Shown: positions 1 to 8,389 of the stretch, one piece after another | Layout: each line of letters opens with the position of its first letter | How positions within the stretch are numbered: the first letter of the stretch is position 1 | Assembly: GCF_903915725.1 (NCBI RefSeq) | Contig: NZ_CAIWTY010000069.1 | Span: 1 to 64,000 of the forward strand | DNA from: an uncultured Rhodopila sp. | GTDB taxonomy: Bacteria; Pseudomonadota; Alphaproteobacteria; Acetobacterales; Acetobacteraceae | DNA length: 64,000 bases | Direction: 5' to 3' | Notes under the pieces: generated by a model | Database searches by the model: none | What the model was told of the DNA's origin: nothing | Seen by the model: only the letters and a program-made list of their open reading frames with translations | Position numbers and translations under genes: made by a program

Positions 1-1
1 G

Positions 2-112
2 GAAACCGAGGCGTTCCTCCGCTCCGCCTACCACGACATCCCACTCGTCATCCCGGAGATCAGGACGTTCTGGCTGCCTGAGCGGTTACGCGAGGCGAAA
101 GGTCAAGCCTGA
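2..112 (+). CDS. C-terminal end of an unidentified protein (cut by window edge)
   Basis: The frame starting at base 2 is open from the window edge to a TGA at 110-112 and encodes about 36 residues with a plausible amino-acid mix, including LVIPEIRTFW and ending REAKGQA. I do not recognise the family. It runs head-on into the decayed GxxExxY gene on the other strand and overlaps its tail, which suggests that the GxxExxY gene was broken at this junction. It could also be a chance open frame in GC-rich DNA. Confidence 0.3.
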   Translation, partial: ETEAFLRSAYHDIPLVIPEIRTFWLPERLREAKGQA

Positions 113-314
113 ACCCGGGTGGTCCCGCCGCATCGGTTACGATGGTGATGGGATACTGCTGGTCAACGGTCAGGCCGGCCTTGCGCAGTTCATGGACCAA
201 AGCATTTTCGTAGACCTTTTCGAGAAAACCAACGCCGAGCGCGTTGGATACAGTCAGCGCGCAGCCGATGATCTTGTTCGAAAGCTGATCCTCGAAGAGC
301 CTATTCGTGTTCAT
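60..314 (-). pseudogene. GxxExxY family protein, 3'-truncated remnant
   Basis: The first ~60 residues match the GxxExxY family (PF13366), including NKIIGCALTVSNALGVGFLE and then KVYENALVHELRKAGL with the name-giving G-x-x-E-x-x-Y signature. The family normally runs to about 125-135 residues and continues with an R-x-DLLV segment. Here the similarity is lost after ITIVTDAAG, around base 150, and an unrelated tail follows to the stop. The ATG lies inside the atgaacacga repeat unit at 302-334, a placement that recurs in this family. These proteins have no agreed function and are often found in accessory regions. I read this copy as broken. Confidence 0.6.
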
Positions 315-413
315 TTGCGTTCATTCGTGTTTCCGAATCTGCTTGCCCGTCACCGGCGGTGCCAGTTGTGATAAAGCAATGGAAACACGAATGAACACAA
401 ATGAACACGAATA
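302..413. repeat. Inverted repeat of GTGTTCATT/AATGAACAC units
   Basis: Bases 302-334 and 379-413 are near-perfect reverse complements built from 10-base units of the form atgaacac(g/a)a. About 45 bases separate the arms, so the DNA could form a long cruciform. The left arm supplies the start codon of the GxxExxY remnant. The right arm belongs to the direct repeat that flanks the TIR-NACHT gene. Confidence 0.7.
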
Positions 414-420
414 AGTGGAG
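361..420. repeat. Left direct repeat flanking the TIR-NACHT-TPR gene
   Basis: It begins gccagttg, continues aaagcaat, then carries three decamer units (ggaaacacga, atgaacacaa, atgaacacga) and ends ataagtggag. The same order occurs in the same orientation at 3871-3920, with one decamer fewer and about seven substitutions. The repeats bracket the gene closely, as expected for a unit moved or duplicated as a cassette. Confidence 0.75.
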
Positions 421-618
421 TCTGGTTTCGATGGGAGCTTTGTCAATCTCGCGCCGACCGGGCAGGTCGAAGGCCTGCGCCGTTGTCCGGACTGGTCGCG
501 CGAACTGCTGATGCGCCGGGGCGCAAGAAGACTGTACCTCGGCGCATCCATCAATTGACCCTTGCCGCCACCCGCCACCTGTGGAACGATGCGGTTCCGC
601 ACCGCATCGGCGCCGCGC

Positions 619-3600
619 ATGAAGCTGTTCATTTCCTACGGACACGACACCCACCAGAGCTTCGTGCGCCGGATCATGGCCGATTTGACGGAGCACACCT
701 GTTGGATCGACTCCGAGCAGACCCACAAGCAGCCCGACTGGCGCCGCTCCCTGATGGACGCGCTGCATGACTGCGAGTGGACGCTCGGCTTCCTGACGCG
801 ACACTCCATGCGCCCCGGCAGCGTCACGCCGCAGGAACTGGCCATCGCCAACGACGTGAAAGCCGGCTGCCTGACCACCGTGCTGCTCGAACCGCTGGAT
901 GGCTGGCAGGTGCCCGTCGCCGTCGGCCACGCCCAGTGGGTGGACATGAGCGAGTACGCCACAAGCCAGCACGACCCGGCCTGGTACAAGGCCAAACTGG
1001 ACGAGCTGCGCGAGCGCCTCAGCCCGGCCCTGGCCGAAACCTACCGGACCGAGATCGCGGCGCTGACGGACTGGCTCGACCCCGTGCCGCAGCAGGCCGA
1101 CATCGCCCGCTATCTGGACGGCTTTGTGGGCCGCGAGTGGCTGGTGGACATCCTGGACGATTGGCGCCTGAACCGCACCAATACCCGTATGTTCTGGCTG
1201 ACCGGCCTGCCCGGCACCGGCAAGAGCGCGTTCTCCGCCTGGGTCACCACGACCCACCAGGGCAACGCCGTCGCGCTGAACCTGTGCCGCTGGGACCTGA
1301 GGGAACGCTGCGACGCCGCCCGCGTCATCCGCACTCTGGCGTGGTTCGTCGCCCGCCGCGTGCAGGACTACCGCGCGCAACTGCTGCGGCTGATGCGCGG
1401 CTTCGGGCGGGAGGCGCTGGAAAGCACCGACGCGGCGACGCTGTTCGACCGGTTGCTGATCCAGCCTTTGACCCACTGCTTCGACGGCGGACGCACAGCC
1501 GATCGGCTGCTGCTGGTGATCGACGGGCTGGATGAGGCGGTGCCGAAACAGCATCAGGAGGCGCTGCACTCGCTGCTCGACCTGCTGCGCCGCCACGGCC
1601 CCCTGCTGCCGCCCTGGATCGGCCTGCTGGTGACCAGCCGGCCGGAGCAGCCGGCGGGCACCGTGTTCGGCGATCTGCCAATGCTGCGCATCGACGCCGA
1701 TGAGGCGCGGAACCGGGCCGATCTGCGGCTGTATGCGCAGGGCTGGCTCGGCGCGAGCGGGCGGGCGGCGGCGGAGGTCGCGGCGCTGATCGACGCCATC
1801 GACGCCCGCGCCGACGGCAGTTTCATCTATCTGCGCAAGTTGCGGGAGGCGCATGAGAACCGCGGCCTGCCACTGGACAAGGACTCGCTGCCGGACGGGC
1901 TGAACGGGCTCTATGATGAGTGGTTCAGGCGGCAGTTCCCCGATGCGGGGTATTACCGGACTCGGGTCGCTCCGTTGCTGGCGCTGATCCTGGCGGCGGA
2001 GACGCCGGTGCCGGAGGCGGTGCTGGACGCGGCGATGCAGGGCGAGGACGGCTGGGACGAGGTGACCGCCGCGGCAACGCTGCAATCGCTCGGCAGCCTG
2101 TTCGAGAAGCGCGGCGACGGCTGGGCGCCGTTCCACAAGAGTTTGCGGGATTGGCTGACCGGCCGGGAGAAGACGCCTGCCCGGCATCTGGTTCCTGTCG
2201 CGGCCGGCCATGACCGGCTGGCCGCCCTGCTGTGGCGGCAGTTCGTTACGGCGGCAGCCGATCCGGAGGCGGTTCTGTCAGCCTTCTTGCTGCGGGAGTT
2301 GCCCGCCCAGGCCGCAAGCCAGACCGGCGCCACGCGGGCCGACTGGGTGCAAAAGGCCGGCAATTGGTGGTCTTTTCACATGCGCTGCGCAGATACAGTA
2401 CAGATTCTGCGCGATGCCCGCTCTTGGTCAAGCATGCTAGCGTGGTGCACGCTTTCGGACCAACTTGCCACAGGAGCTTCGGAACCGGCGGCCTTGGACC
2501 TTCAACGATGGGTTTCGGTCGAGCGCGGCGACACACTTTGTTTGCTCGGTAAGCTGAGCGCAGCGCTGGGCGCCTACAACGCCGGCCTAGCCGCTCTCGA
2601 GCGCCTCGCCGGACCGGATTATGGCAGCCCTGCTTGGCAGAGGAATTCCTACGTTATCCAAAGCAAAATCGGCGATGTATTGCAAAAACTGGGCGACATG
2701 AGTGGTGCCTTAAAATTCTACTTATCGGTAAGACTTGCTAACGAGCGCATCGCTTCATCCGATCCCAACGTCTTGGAGTGGCAGCGCGATCTATGCGCAA
2801 CCTACGATCGGCTCGGAGCGATGATGCAAATTCTAGGCGACCTAGCCGGCGCACTAGAGGCTTTCAACGCACTTATGACCATAAGCCGACGCCTCGCCGC
2901 AGAAGATCCTGACGACACGAAATTACAACGAGACCTTTCCGTCGCCCATTCCAACATTGGCGACGTACGGCTACGCCAGGGCGATCTGGATGCTGCGCTT
3001 GCCGCCTACCGAATAAGCATGGCGATACGTGAAAGCTTAGCTGAGTCAAATCGCGATAACACAGGGCGCCAGTTTGACTTGTCTATTGGCTATGAGCGTA
3101 TCGGCGATGTGCTGCAAAGCCAGGGACAATTGGACGCTGCCCTCGCCGCACATAATTCCACCATGGCCATTCGCAAGCATTTGGCCGCGCTAGATCCCGA
3201 CAATGTCGATTGGCAGCGCGGACTCTTCGTGTGCTACAATAAGATCAATGATGTGCTTGTACGTCAAGGCGATCTGATAGGTGCGCTAGGGAATTGCCGT
3301 GCCGGTATGACCATTATCGAGCGCCTCGCCGAATCGGATGGTGCTAACATTGAGTGGCAGCGCGACTTGGCGATTTGCAACGACCGTCTTGGGGACGTGC
3401 TACAACTGCAGGGCGACCTAGACGGCGCGTGGCGCGCCACCCAGACCCAAATTAGAATCACAGAGCGCTTGGCAATGTCGGATCGGGCAAATGCCGAATG
3501 GCAACGAGACCTTTCAGTCAGCTACAACAAAATGGGTAGCATACTCAAGCGCAGGGGCATGCTGAATGAGGCGGTGAGTGCGTATCGAGTCGGAATGAAC

Positions 3601-3849
3601 ATCCGAGAGCGCCTCGCGACGTCGGATAGTGACAACGCGCAGTGGCAGCGCGACCTGTTCATCAGTGAAGTCAATATCACGACGCTACTGCTACAAGTCG
3701 GTGACCGACAAGCAGCTTGCTTTGAAGCGCAACGACTGAACGCACAGGCAAGCCTTCTGGTCGACCGCTTTCCACAGGATCGGGAAAGCGAGCGGTACCT
3801 TCGCACCGCCGCGCAGCTGCTCGCGCGGGCCTGCGGGCCCGCCCAATGA
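619..3849 (+). CDS. TIR-NACHT-TPR protein (bacterial NLR-like, probable anti-phage defence)
   Basis: 1076 residues from the ATG chosen because the TIR fold begins there; in-frame ATGs at 562 and 589 are possible but have no better ribosome site. Residues 1-140 form a TIR-like domain: it starts KLFISYGHD, and E73 in the TPQEL segment sits where TIR NADases carry their catalytic Glu. A STAND/NACHT NTPase follows, with Walker A GLPGTGKS (196-203), Walker B LLLVIDGLDE (D302, DE 305-306) and TSRPE at 339-343. The C-terminal third is a regular TPR array. In known relatives the repeats sense a ligand, the NTPase oligomerises and TIR destroys NAD. Codon use is very GC-rich up to about base 2390 and clearly AT-richer beyond, as if sensor and effector halves had different histories. 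Direct repeats flank the gene. Domain calls are firm; the defence role is inferred. Confidence 0.85.
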   Translation: MKLFISYGHDTHQSFVRRIMADLTEHTCWIDSEQTHKQPDWRRSLMDALHDCEWTLGFLTRHSMRPGSVTPQELAIANDVKAGCLTTVLLEPLDGWQVPVAVGHAQWVDMSEYATSQHDPAWYKAKLDELRERLSPALAETYRTEIAALTDWLDPVPQQADIARYLDGFVGREWLVDILDDWRLNRTNTRMFWLTGLPGTGKSAFSAWVTTTHQGNAVALNLCRWDLRERCDAARVIRTLAWFVARRVQDYRAQLLRLMRGFGREALESTDAATLFDRLLIQPLTHCFDGGRTADRLLLVIDGLDEAVPKQHQEALHSLLDLLRRHGPLLPPWIGLLVTSRPEQPAGTVFGDLPMLRIDADEARNRADLRLYAQGWLGASGRAAAEVAALIDAIDARADGSFIYLRKLREAHENRGLPLDKDSLPDGLNGLYDEWFRRQFPDAGYYRTRVAPLLALILAAETPVPEAVLDAAMQGEDGWDEVTAAATLQSLGSLFEKRGDGWAPFHKSLRDWLTGREKTPARHLVPVAAGHDRLAALLWRQFVTAAADPEAVLSAFLLRELPAQAASQTGATRADWVQKAGNWWSFHMRCADTVQILRDARSWSSMLAWCTLSDQLATGASEPAALDLQRWVSVERGDTLCLLGKLSAALGAYNAGLAALERLAGPDYGSPAWQRNSYVIQSKIGDVLQKLGDMSGALKFYLSVRLANERIASSDPNVLEWQRDLCATYDRLGAMMQILGDLAGALEAFNALMTISRRLAAEDPDDTKLQRDLSVAHSNIGDVRLRQGDLDAALAAYRISMAIRESLAESNRDNTGRQFDLSIGYERIGDVLQSQGQLDAALAAHNSTMAIRKHLAALDPDNVDWQRGLFVCYNKINDVLVRQGDLIGALGNCRAGMTIIERLAESDGANIEWQRDLAICNDRLGDVLQLQGDLDGAWRATQTQIRITERLAMSDRANAEWQRDLSVSYNKMGSILKRRGMLNEAVSAYRVGMNIRERLATSDSDNAQWQRDLFISEVNITTLLLQVGDRQAACFEAQRLNAQASLLVDRFPQDRESERYLRTAAQLLARACGPAQ
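2635..3786 (+). repeat. Eight tandem 144-bp coding repeats (48-residue TPR units)
   Basis: Trp-Gln-Arg-Asp-Leu-like units recur with exact 144-base spacing at 2635, 2779, 2923, 3067, 3211, 3355, 3499 and 3643, without a single indel. The consensus is WQRDLSxxYxxxGDVLxxQG followed by DLxxALAAYRxxMxIxERLA and an acidic linker. The copies differ at many positions, so the array is old or under diversifying change. Confidence 0.8.
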
Positions 3850-3870
3850 TTCACCGATTCTGGACCCGCA

Positions 3871-3920
3871 GCCAGTTGACGCAAAGCAATAGAAACACAA
3901 ATGAACACAAATAAGTCGAA
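3871..3920. repeat. Right direct repeat flanking the TIR-NACHT-TPR gene
   Basis: It starts 21 bases after the stop codon of the TIR-NACHT gene with gccagttg, then aaagcaat, agaaacacaa, atgaacacaa and ataagtcgaa. This matches 361-420 in the same direction, lacking one decamer. No transposase or inverted terminal repeat is visible next to it. Confidence 0.75.
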
Positions 3921-4010
3921 GCCGGATTTAGGGAGCGCGCCGTCGCGACGGCCAGGTTGTGCAGATCATGCGCCGCGTTTGCGAACGCCTCGTTGCGGGG
4001 ATGGTGCTAG

Positions 4011-4628
4011 CTAGCCCGAATCGTGAGGTCTGAGTCTGCTTTGGATCAACCGTGCCATCGGCCGATGATCCTGTTTGATGAAGCCAACGCGCGACGCCTC
4101 GTTCCACCGCTTCCTGTCGCGGGAACCAAGTTCGAGATCGAACCCTGCATGATCCGCCAGCATACGAAGCCAGAAGCGTTGCGTTCTCCCGTTGCCGTCG
4201 ATGAAAGGATGACACGCATTTATCTCATTGGCGTATCGCGCTGCCCCGGTGGCGAAATCTTGCGTGCTCCGTGCGATCAGGTAGTCATCACGCGCGAGCT
4301 GCCCGAACAGGTCTTCCATCCAACGCCTGATATACTCCGGGACAGCAAATGGCACCGAGCTTCTGCCTGTCGTATAGTTCCTTTCCCGCCCTGCCCATTC
4401 GTAAAGGTCTTGAAACAGATGGCGATGAATTGCCTTGAATCCCGCGTAGGTTCTATGATGGGCGCGGGCGGGAAATCCTTCGGCGGCACGGTCTTCGGTC
4501 AAGCGGCGTTCGGTTGCCTCAAGAATCGTCCGGTCTCGAATGCCGAACTTGTTGATGTAGACGTCGCTTTCCTCATAGAAAGTTCGACGATAGGTTTCGC
4601 GTTCATGCGCAGTCCGAAGATAGCTCAC
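4011..4628 (-). CDS. fic: Fic family toxin (AMP-transferase)
   Basis: 205 residues with the full Fic active-site loop HPFIDGNGRTQR at 140-151 (HPFxxGNGR; H140 is the catalytic base) and the upstream YAGFKAIHRHLFQDLYEWAG helix typical of VbhT/Fic toxins. Fic proteins transfer AMP, or more rarely other groups, from a nucleotide to hydroxyls of target proteins such as gyrase and topoisomerase IV. The start is a GTG that overlaps the antitoxin stop (GTGA), so the two are translationally coupled. No separate promoter is visible. The intact motif predicts an active enzyme if it is not restrained by the neighbour. Target unknown. Confidence 0.9.
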   Translation of the reverse strand: MSYLRTAHERETYRRTFYEESDVYINKFGIRDRTILEATERRLTEDRAAEGFPARAHHRTYAGFKAIHRHLFQDLYEWAGRERNYTTGRSSVPFAVPEYIRRWMEDLFGQLARDDYLIARSTQDFATGAARYANEINACHPFIDGNGRTQRFWLRMLADHAGFDLELGSRDRKRWNEASRVGFIKQDHRPMARLIQSRLRPHDSG

Positions 4629-4864
4629 GACCCTCCCGATTTGGGAGTCTGACGCATTTGAACATATGCTTTAAGCTTAGCAATCCGCTGGCCCGGGCCA
4701 AGGCCAGCCGTTTCCATGTCGGCGGCAAATCGATCGATTCCGGCGTCACGGTGCAAGCCCTCGATGTCGGCATCAACCCGCGCCTGTTGCGCCCGCCACG
4801 CCGCGTCCGCGGGATTCCGGCTGTGCAGGCGGTCTATATGCCTGGCAGGGGCGGATCTAACCAT
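4625..4864 (-). CDS. VbhA-like antitoxin of the Fic pair
   Basis: 79 residues. The ATG overlaps the lepA stop (TGATG) and the gene ends in a 4-base overlap with fic. Small class I Fic antitoxins carry an inhibitory (S/T)xxxE(G/N) helix that blocks ATP in the toxin. Here residues 31-37 read DADIEGL: the Glu-Gly is present (E35, G36) but the Ser/Thr position is Asp. The order antitoxin-then-toxin, the size and the EGL helix support the call. Whether Asp31 still holds the toxin in check cannot be read from sequence. Both genes appear to depend on lepA read-through transcription. Confidence 0.65.
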   Translation of the reverse strand: MVRSAPARHIDRLHSRNPADAAWRAQQARVDADIEGLHRDAGIDRFAADMETAGLGPGQRIAKLKAYVQMRQTPKSGGS

Positions 4865-6669
4865 CACGCATCCATCTTCAACGCCGCCAGGAACGCCGAC
4901 TGCGGGATCTCCACCTTCCCGAACTGCCGCATCCGCTTCTTGCCTTCCTTCTGCTTCTCCAGCAGCTTCCGCTTCCGCGAAATATCGCCCCCATAACACT
5001 TCGCCGTCACATCCTTCGACAGCGCGCTGATCGTCTCGCGCGCCACCACGCGGCTGCCAATCGCCGCCTGGATGGCGATCTTGAACAACTGCTTCGGGAT
5101 CAGATCCTTCAGCCGGGCGCAAATCTGCCGCCCGCGGTTCTCCGCCGCCGCCCGGTGCGCGATGAACGACAAAGCGTCCACCAGATCGCCGTTCACCAGG
5201 ATGGAAATCCGCACCAGGTCGCTCTCGGCATACCCGTCCATCGCGTAATCGAACGAAGCATACCCCCGCGACACCGACTTCAGCCGATCGTAGAAATCGA
5301 ACACGACCTCATTCAGCGGGATGCGGTAGACCGCCATCGCCCGGTTACCCACATACGTCAGGTCCACCTGCTGGCCCCGCCGCTCCGTGCACAGCCCCAG
5401 CACGCTGCCGAGATACTCGTCCGGCACCATGATCGTCGCCTTGATCCAAGGCTCCTCGACATGGTCCACCACCGATCCATCCGGCATGTCCACCGGGTTG
5501 TGCAACTCCTGCATCTCCCCGCTGGTCTTGAAGATATGGTAGACCACCGATGGCGCCGTCGCGATCAGATCCAAATCGAACTCGCGCGTCAGCCGCTCCT
5601 GGATGATCTCCAGGTGCAGCAGCCCGAGGAACCCGCAGCGGAACCCGAAGCCCAGCGCCGCCGACGTCTCCGGCTCATAATGGAAGCTGGCGTCGTTCAG
5701 CCGCAGCTTGCCCAGGCTGTCGCGCAGCTTCTCAAAATCATCCGCGTCGATCGGGTACAGCCCGCACCACACCACCGGGATGGAGGGCTTGAACCCGGGC
5801 AGGGCCTCCGTCGCCGGCACCCGGTCGTCGGTGATCGTGTCGCCGACATTGCAGTCCGCCACCGTCTTGATCGCAGCCGTAATGAACCCGATTTCCCCCG
5901 GCCCAAGGTCGTCCATCGGCACCATCTTGGGCGTGAACACACCCACCTGCTCGACCACGTGGACGGCGCCGGACGACATCATGCGGATGCGCTGGCCGCG
6001 CTTGAGCCGCCCGTCCTTGATCCGCACCAGGATCACCACGCCGAGGTACTGGTCGTACCAGCTATCCACCAGCAGCGCCTTCAGCGGCGCGTTGCCATCG
6101 CCCTTCGGCGCCGGCAGGCGGGTCACCAGGGCCTCCAGCACGCCCTCGATATTCAGGCCCGTCTTGGCGCTGATCTCCACCGCGTCGGAGGTGTCCAGGC
6201 CGATGACGTCCTCGATCTGCTGCTTGACCCGCTCCGTCTCCGCCGCCGGCAGGTCGATCTTGTTCAGGATCGGCACGATCTCATGGTTGGCCTCGATCGC
6301 CTGGTAGACATTCGCCAGAGTTTGCGCCTCGACGCCCTGGGAGGCATCCACCACCAGCAGGCTGCCTTCGCAGGCGGCCAGGCTGCGGCTGACTTCATAG
6401 GCGAAGTCAACGTGGCCGGGCGTGTCCATCAGGTTAAGCTCATACGTGATCCCGTCCTTGGCGGTGTAGCTCAGCCGGACGGTCTGCGCCTTGATGGTGA
6501 TGCCGCGTTCCTTCTCCAGCTCCATGCTGTCCAGCACCTGGCTGGTCATCTCCCGCGCGGTCAGCCCGCCCGTGTGCTGGATCAGTCGATCGGCCAGGGT
6601 GGATTTCCCGTGGTCGATATGGGCGATGATGGAGAAGTTGCGGATTCGCTCGATGGGGGTGTCGGTCAT
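4864..6669 (-). CDS. lepA: Elongation factor 4 (LepA), ribosome-associated GTPase
   Basis: 601 residues, full length. G1 motif AHIDHGKS near the N-terminus, G3 DTPGH and G4 NKID are all present, followed by the EF-G-like domains and the LepA-specific C-terminal domain ([20 protein letters not shown] and the Lys-rich [18 protein letters not shown]). The start at [12 protein letters not shown] was chosen over an upstream ATG because LepA proteins begin a few residues before the I-R-N-F-x-I-I-A-H segment. EF4 acts on stalled or mistranslocated ribosomes. The stop overlaps the antitoxin start, so this core gene carries the Fic pair as a tail. The COQ9 and def genes lie upstream on the same strand. 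Confidence 0.97.
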   Translation of the reverse strand: MTDTPIERIRNFSIIAHIDHGKSTLADRLIQHTGGLTAREMTSQVLDSMELEKERGITIKAQTVRLSYTAKDGITYELNLMDTPGHVDFAYEVSRSLAACEGSLLVVDASQGVEAQTLANVYQAIEANHEIVPILNKIDLPAAETERVKQQIEDVIGLDTSDAVEISAKTGLNIEGVLEALVTRLPAPKGDGNAPLKALLVDSWYDQYLGVVILVRIKDGRLKRGQRIRMMSSGAVHVVEQVGVFTPKMVPMDDLGPGEIGFITAAIKTVADCNVGDTITDDRVPATEALPGFKPSIPVVWCGLYPIDADDFEKLRDSLGKLRLNDASFHYEPETSAALGFGFRCGFLGLLHLEIIQERLTREFDLDLIATAPSVVYHIFKTSGEMQELHNPVDMPDGSVVDHVEEPWIKATIMVPDEYLGSVLGLCTERRGQQVDLTYVGNRAMAVYRIPLNEVVFDFYDRLKSVSRGYASFDYAMDGYAESDLVRISILVNGDLVDALSFIAHRAAAENRGRQICARLKDLIPKQLFKIAIQAAIGSRVVARETISALSKDVTAKCYGGDISRKRKLLEKQKEGKKRMRQFGKVEIPQSAFLAALKMDA

Positions 6670-6733
6670 GGGCCTGCGCTGTTGACCGGCGGCGGGGACG
6701 ACGGCCGGAGTTGCCGCAGAGATAGAGAGTCCG

Positions 6734-7375
6734 TCACCCCGTGTCACCCATTCGTAGTTTGCCCGGCCGCGGGAACTTGTCGAGGAACTTGTCCACGCGG
6801 GCGCGTATCCGGCGCACGCGGCCGAGGCCGGCCAGCCGCCGATCGAGGAACTCCAGCGTGGCGGCGTCGTCTTCCGACGAATCGCGCAGCCAATACAGCA
6901 GGGTGGTCGTGTAGATCCCCGCCAGGATCGCCCGCTTGGTGTACCAACTGAAATCGGCAGACCGATCGCCGGCCGCGTGCAGGATGGCGTCCACCGTCCG
7001 CGCGGTAACCGCTGTTGCCGCCTTGGCGTTGCGCGGCAGGGCCAGCACCGCCAGGGCGCGGCGGATGGCTTCCTTGTGCGGCCGGTTCTGCTCGAGCCTT
7101 AACGCGATCACCGCGCGCACCCGCGCCGGCAGCCGCGTCTCCCTCACCAACCCCTCCGCCCCCTCTTCCATCCGCCGATCGGCCAGGTCGGAGAAGGTCT
7201 CGATCATGTCCACGGCGCCGAGGGGGAACAGCAGATCGGCTTCATCCGCCGGCATGCCGGCATCGCGAACGCCGGCTTTCAGCGCGCGCTTGGTCCAGCC
7301 GTCGAAGGCGATGTGAGGCAGCATCGCCTCGATCGCCTGGTCGCGTTCCGGCAGCCGTTCGGGGGGTGCGATCAT
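6734..7375 (-). CDS. COQ9 family protein (ubiquinone biosynthesis accessory)
   Basis: 213 residues matching the COQ9 family (PF08511): an N-terminal helical half with [18 protein letters not shown], and a C-terminal half with [20 protein letters not shown], the segment that forms the lipid-binding surface and meets COQ7. In mitochondria and alphaproteobacteria COQ9 presents quinone intermediates to the hydroxylases. It starts 3 bases after the def stop, so def and this gene are one transcript, and 64 bases separate it from lepA. Confidence 0.88.
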   Translation of the reverse strand: MIAPPERLPERDQAIEAMLPHIAFDGWTKRALKAGVRDAGMPADEADLLFPLGAVDMIETFSDLADRRMEEGAEGLVRETRLPARVRAVIALRLEQNRPHKEAIRRALAVLALPRNAKAATAVTARTVDAILHAAGDRSADFSWYTKRAILAGIYTTTLLYWLRDSSEDDAATLEFLDRRLAGLGRVRRIRARVDKFLDKFPRPGKLRMGDTG

Positions 7376-7378
7376 CGT

Positions 7379-7918
7379 TCAGTGTCCTTGCGCCGCTTCG
7401 GCGCGGTTGAGTTCCTCGGTGAACCCGAAATAGCGGAAATCGGTCATCCGCATGGTATATAGGATGCCGTCGAGATGATCGTATTCATGCTGAACGACGC
7501 GTGCATGAAATCCACTGGCTTCCCGCTCGATCACGTTCCCGTCGCAATCGGTGCCGCTGTAGCGGATGCGGGCGGCGCGCGGCACGGCGGCGCGGAGGTC
7601 GGGGATCGACAGGCAGCCTTCCCAACCGAGCACCCGCTCCTCCCCGAGCAGTTCCACCGTCGGGTTGATCAGCACGGTGGTCGGGGTCTCGGTATCGTCC
7701 GGGTCGCGGCTGGCCCGGCCGCCCGGTACGCGGAATACGAACAGCCGCAGCGGCTGGTAGACCTGGGGCGCGGCGAGGCCGACGCCGGGGGCGTCCTCCA
7801 TCGTCTCGATCATGTCGGCGACCAAGCGGCGGATCTCCGGTGCGCCCGGATCAGCCACGGGCTGGCATTTTCGCAGCAGGACCGGGTGGCCCATGCGGGC
7901 GATTTTCAGGATGGACAT
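7379..7918 (-). CDS. def: Peptide deformylase
   Basis: 179 residues. All three deformylase motifs are present: GVGLAAPQ (45-52), EGCLS with metal-ligand C102, and QHEYDHLDG with metal ligands H144 and H148. It removes the formyl group from nascent N-terminal methionine. It is divergent from rpsU, with the shared promoter region between 7919 and 8067, and is followed closely by the COQ9 gene. Confidence 0.97.
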   Translation of the reverse strand: MSILKIARMGHPVLLRKCQPVADPGAPEIRRLVADMIETMEDAPGVGLAAPQVYQPLRLFVFRVPGGRASRDPDDTETPTTVLINPTVELLGEERVLGWEGCLSIPDLRAAVPRAARIRYSGTDCDGNVIEREASGFHARVVQHEYDHLDGILYTMRMTDFRYFGFTEELNRAEAAQGH

Positions 7919-8067
7919 CGGCTCTCCGTGAGTCTTTCGGCTGAAAATGGGCTTGTAAGTCTGGGAAGCCGTGTTATAGCGCCGATCCCCGCGCCGGAGT
8001 CTCCGGGGGGCGGATCATTTTGCGTATCCGATCGTCGGGTGCGCCCTGAAAAGGAGCAGGCGGCCAA

Positions 8068-8271
8068 GTGCAAGTCCTCGTGCGTGACAACAATGTCGAT
8101 CAGGCGCTCAAGGCGCTCAAGAAGAAGATGCAGCGCGAAGGCATTTTCCGTGAAATGAAGCTTCGGCGGCATTACGAGAAGCCGTCTGAGCGCCGCGCCC
8201 GCGAAGCCGCGGAAGCCGTGCGCCGGGCCCGTAAGCTTGAGCGTAAGCGTCTGGAGCGTGAGGGCTTCTAA
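8068..8271 (+). CDS. rpsU: Small ribosomal subunit protein bS21
   Basis: 67 residues, highly basic, beginning [20 protein letters not shown] and rich in Arg in the C-terminal half, as in bS21. The start codon is GTG at 8068, with aaggag at 8051-8056 as its ribosome site. bS21 sits near the anti-Shine-Dalgarno end of 16S rRNA. Confidence 0.95.
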   Translation: MQVLVRDNNVDQALKALKKKMQREGIFREMKLRRHYEKPSERRAREAAEAVRRARKLERKRLEREGF

Positions 8272-8304
8272 ACAACCCCGGCTTCCTCCTTTTCAGAGTC
8301 GATA

Positions 8305-8332
8305 GCGCGGCGCGGGGGGCCCCATGCCGCGC
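8305..8332 (+). terminator. GC-rich hairpin after rpsU
   Basis: gcgcggc at 8305-8311 pairs with gccgcgc at 8326-8332, followed by ttgagttgtgt. The stem is strong but the T-run is poor, so it is only a possible terminator. Confidence 0.35.
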
Positions 8333-8352
8333 TTGAGTTGTGTACGGCTGCC

Positions 8353-8379
8353 GGCTAATGATTGGACTGATCATTAGCC
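8353..8379. promoter_or_regulatory. Perfect 10-bp palindrome directly upstream of the MocR-type gene
   Basis: GGCTAATGAT (8353-8362) and ATCATTAGCC (8370-8379) are exact reverse complements around a 7-base spacer. The block ends 10 bases before the ATG at 8390, where no ribosome site is visible. It is AT-rich against a GC-rich background. A dimer-binding operator for the MocR protein itself is the simplest reading; a hairpin acting on translation is the alternative. Confidence 0.55.
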
Positions 8380-8389
8380 TCGGTTTAAG

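Noticed and set aside
301-2211. A 636-codon open frame antisense to the TIR-NACHT gene
   Set aside because: Arg/Gln/Ala-rich product without domains, in the mirror frame of a gene with clear motifs; a usual artefact of high GC.
2635-3786. Regular 144-base repeats considered as a CRISPR or satellite array
   Set aside because: They are in frame, code for TPR helices and vary in sequence; no short identical repeats with spacers.
3928-4010. A short stretch after fic that reads NEAFANAAHDLHNLAVA on the minus strand
   Set aside because: It looks protein-like but has no start, and the frame runs into the direct repeat. Too short to call a gene remnant with confidence.
5155-6951. A 598-codon open frame antisense to lepA
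   Set aside because: Mirror-frame artefact of lepA; no domain and unnatural composition.
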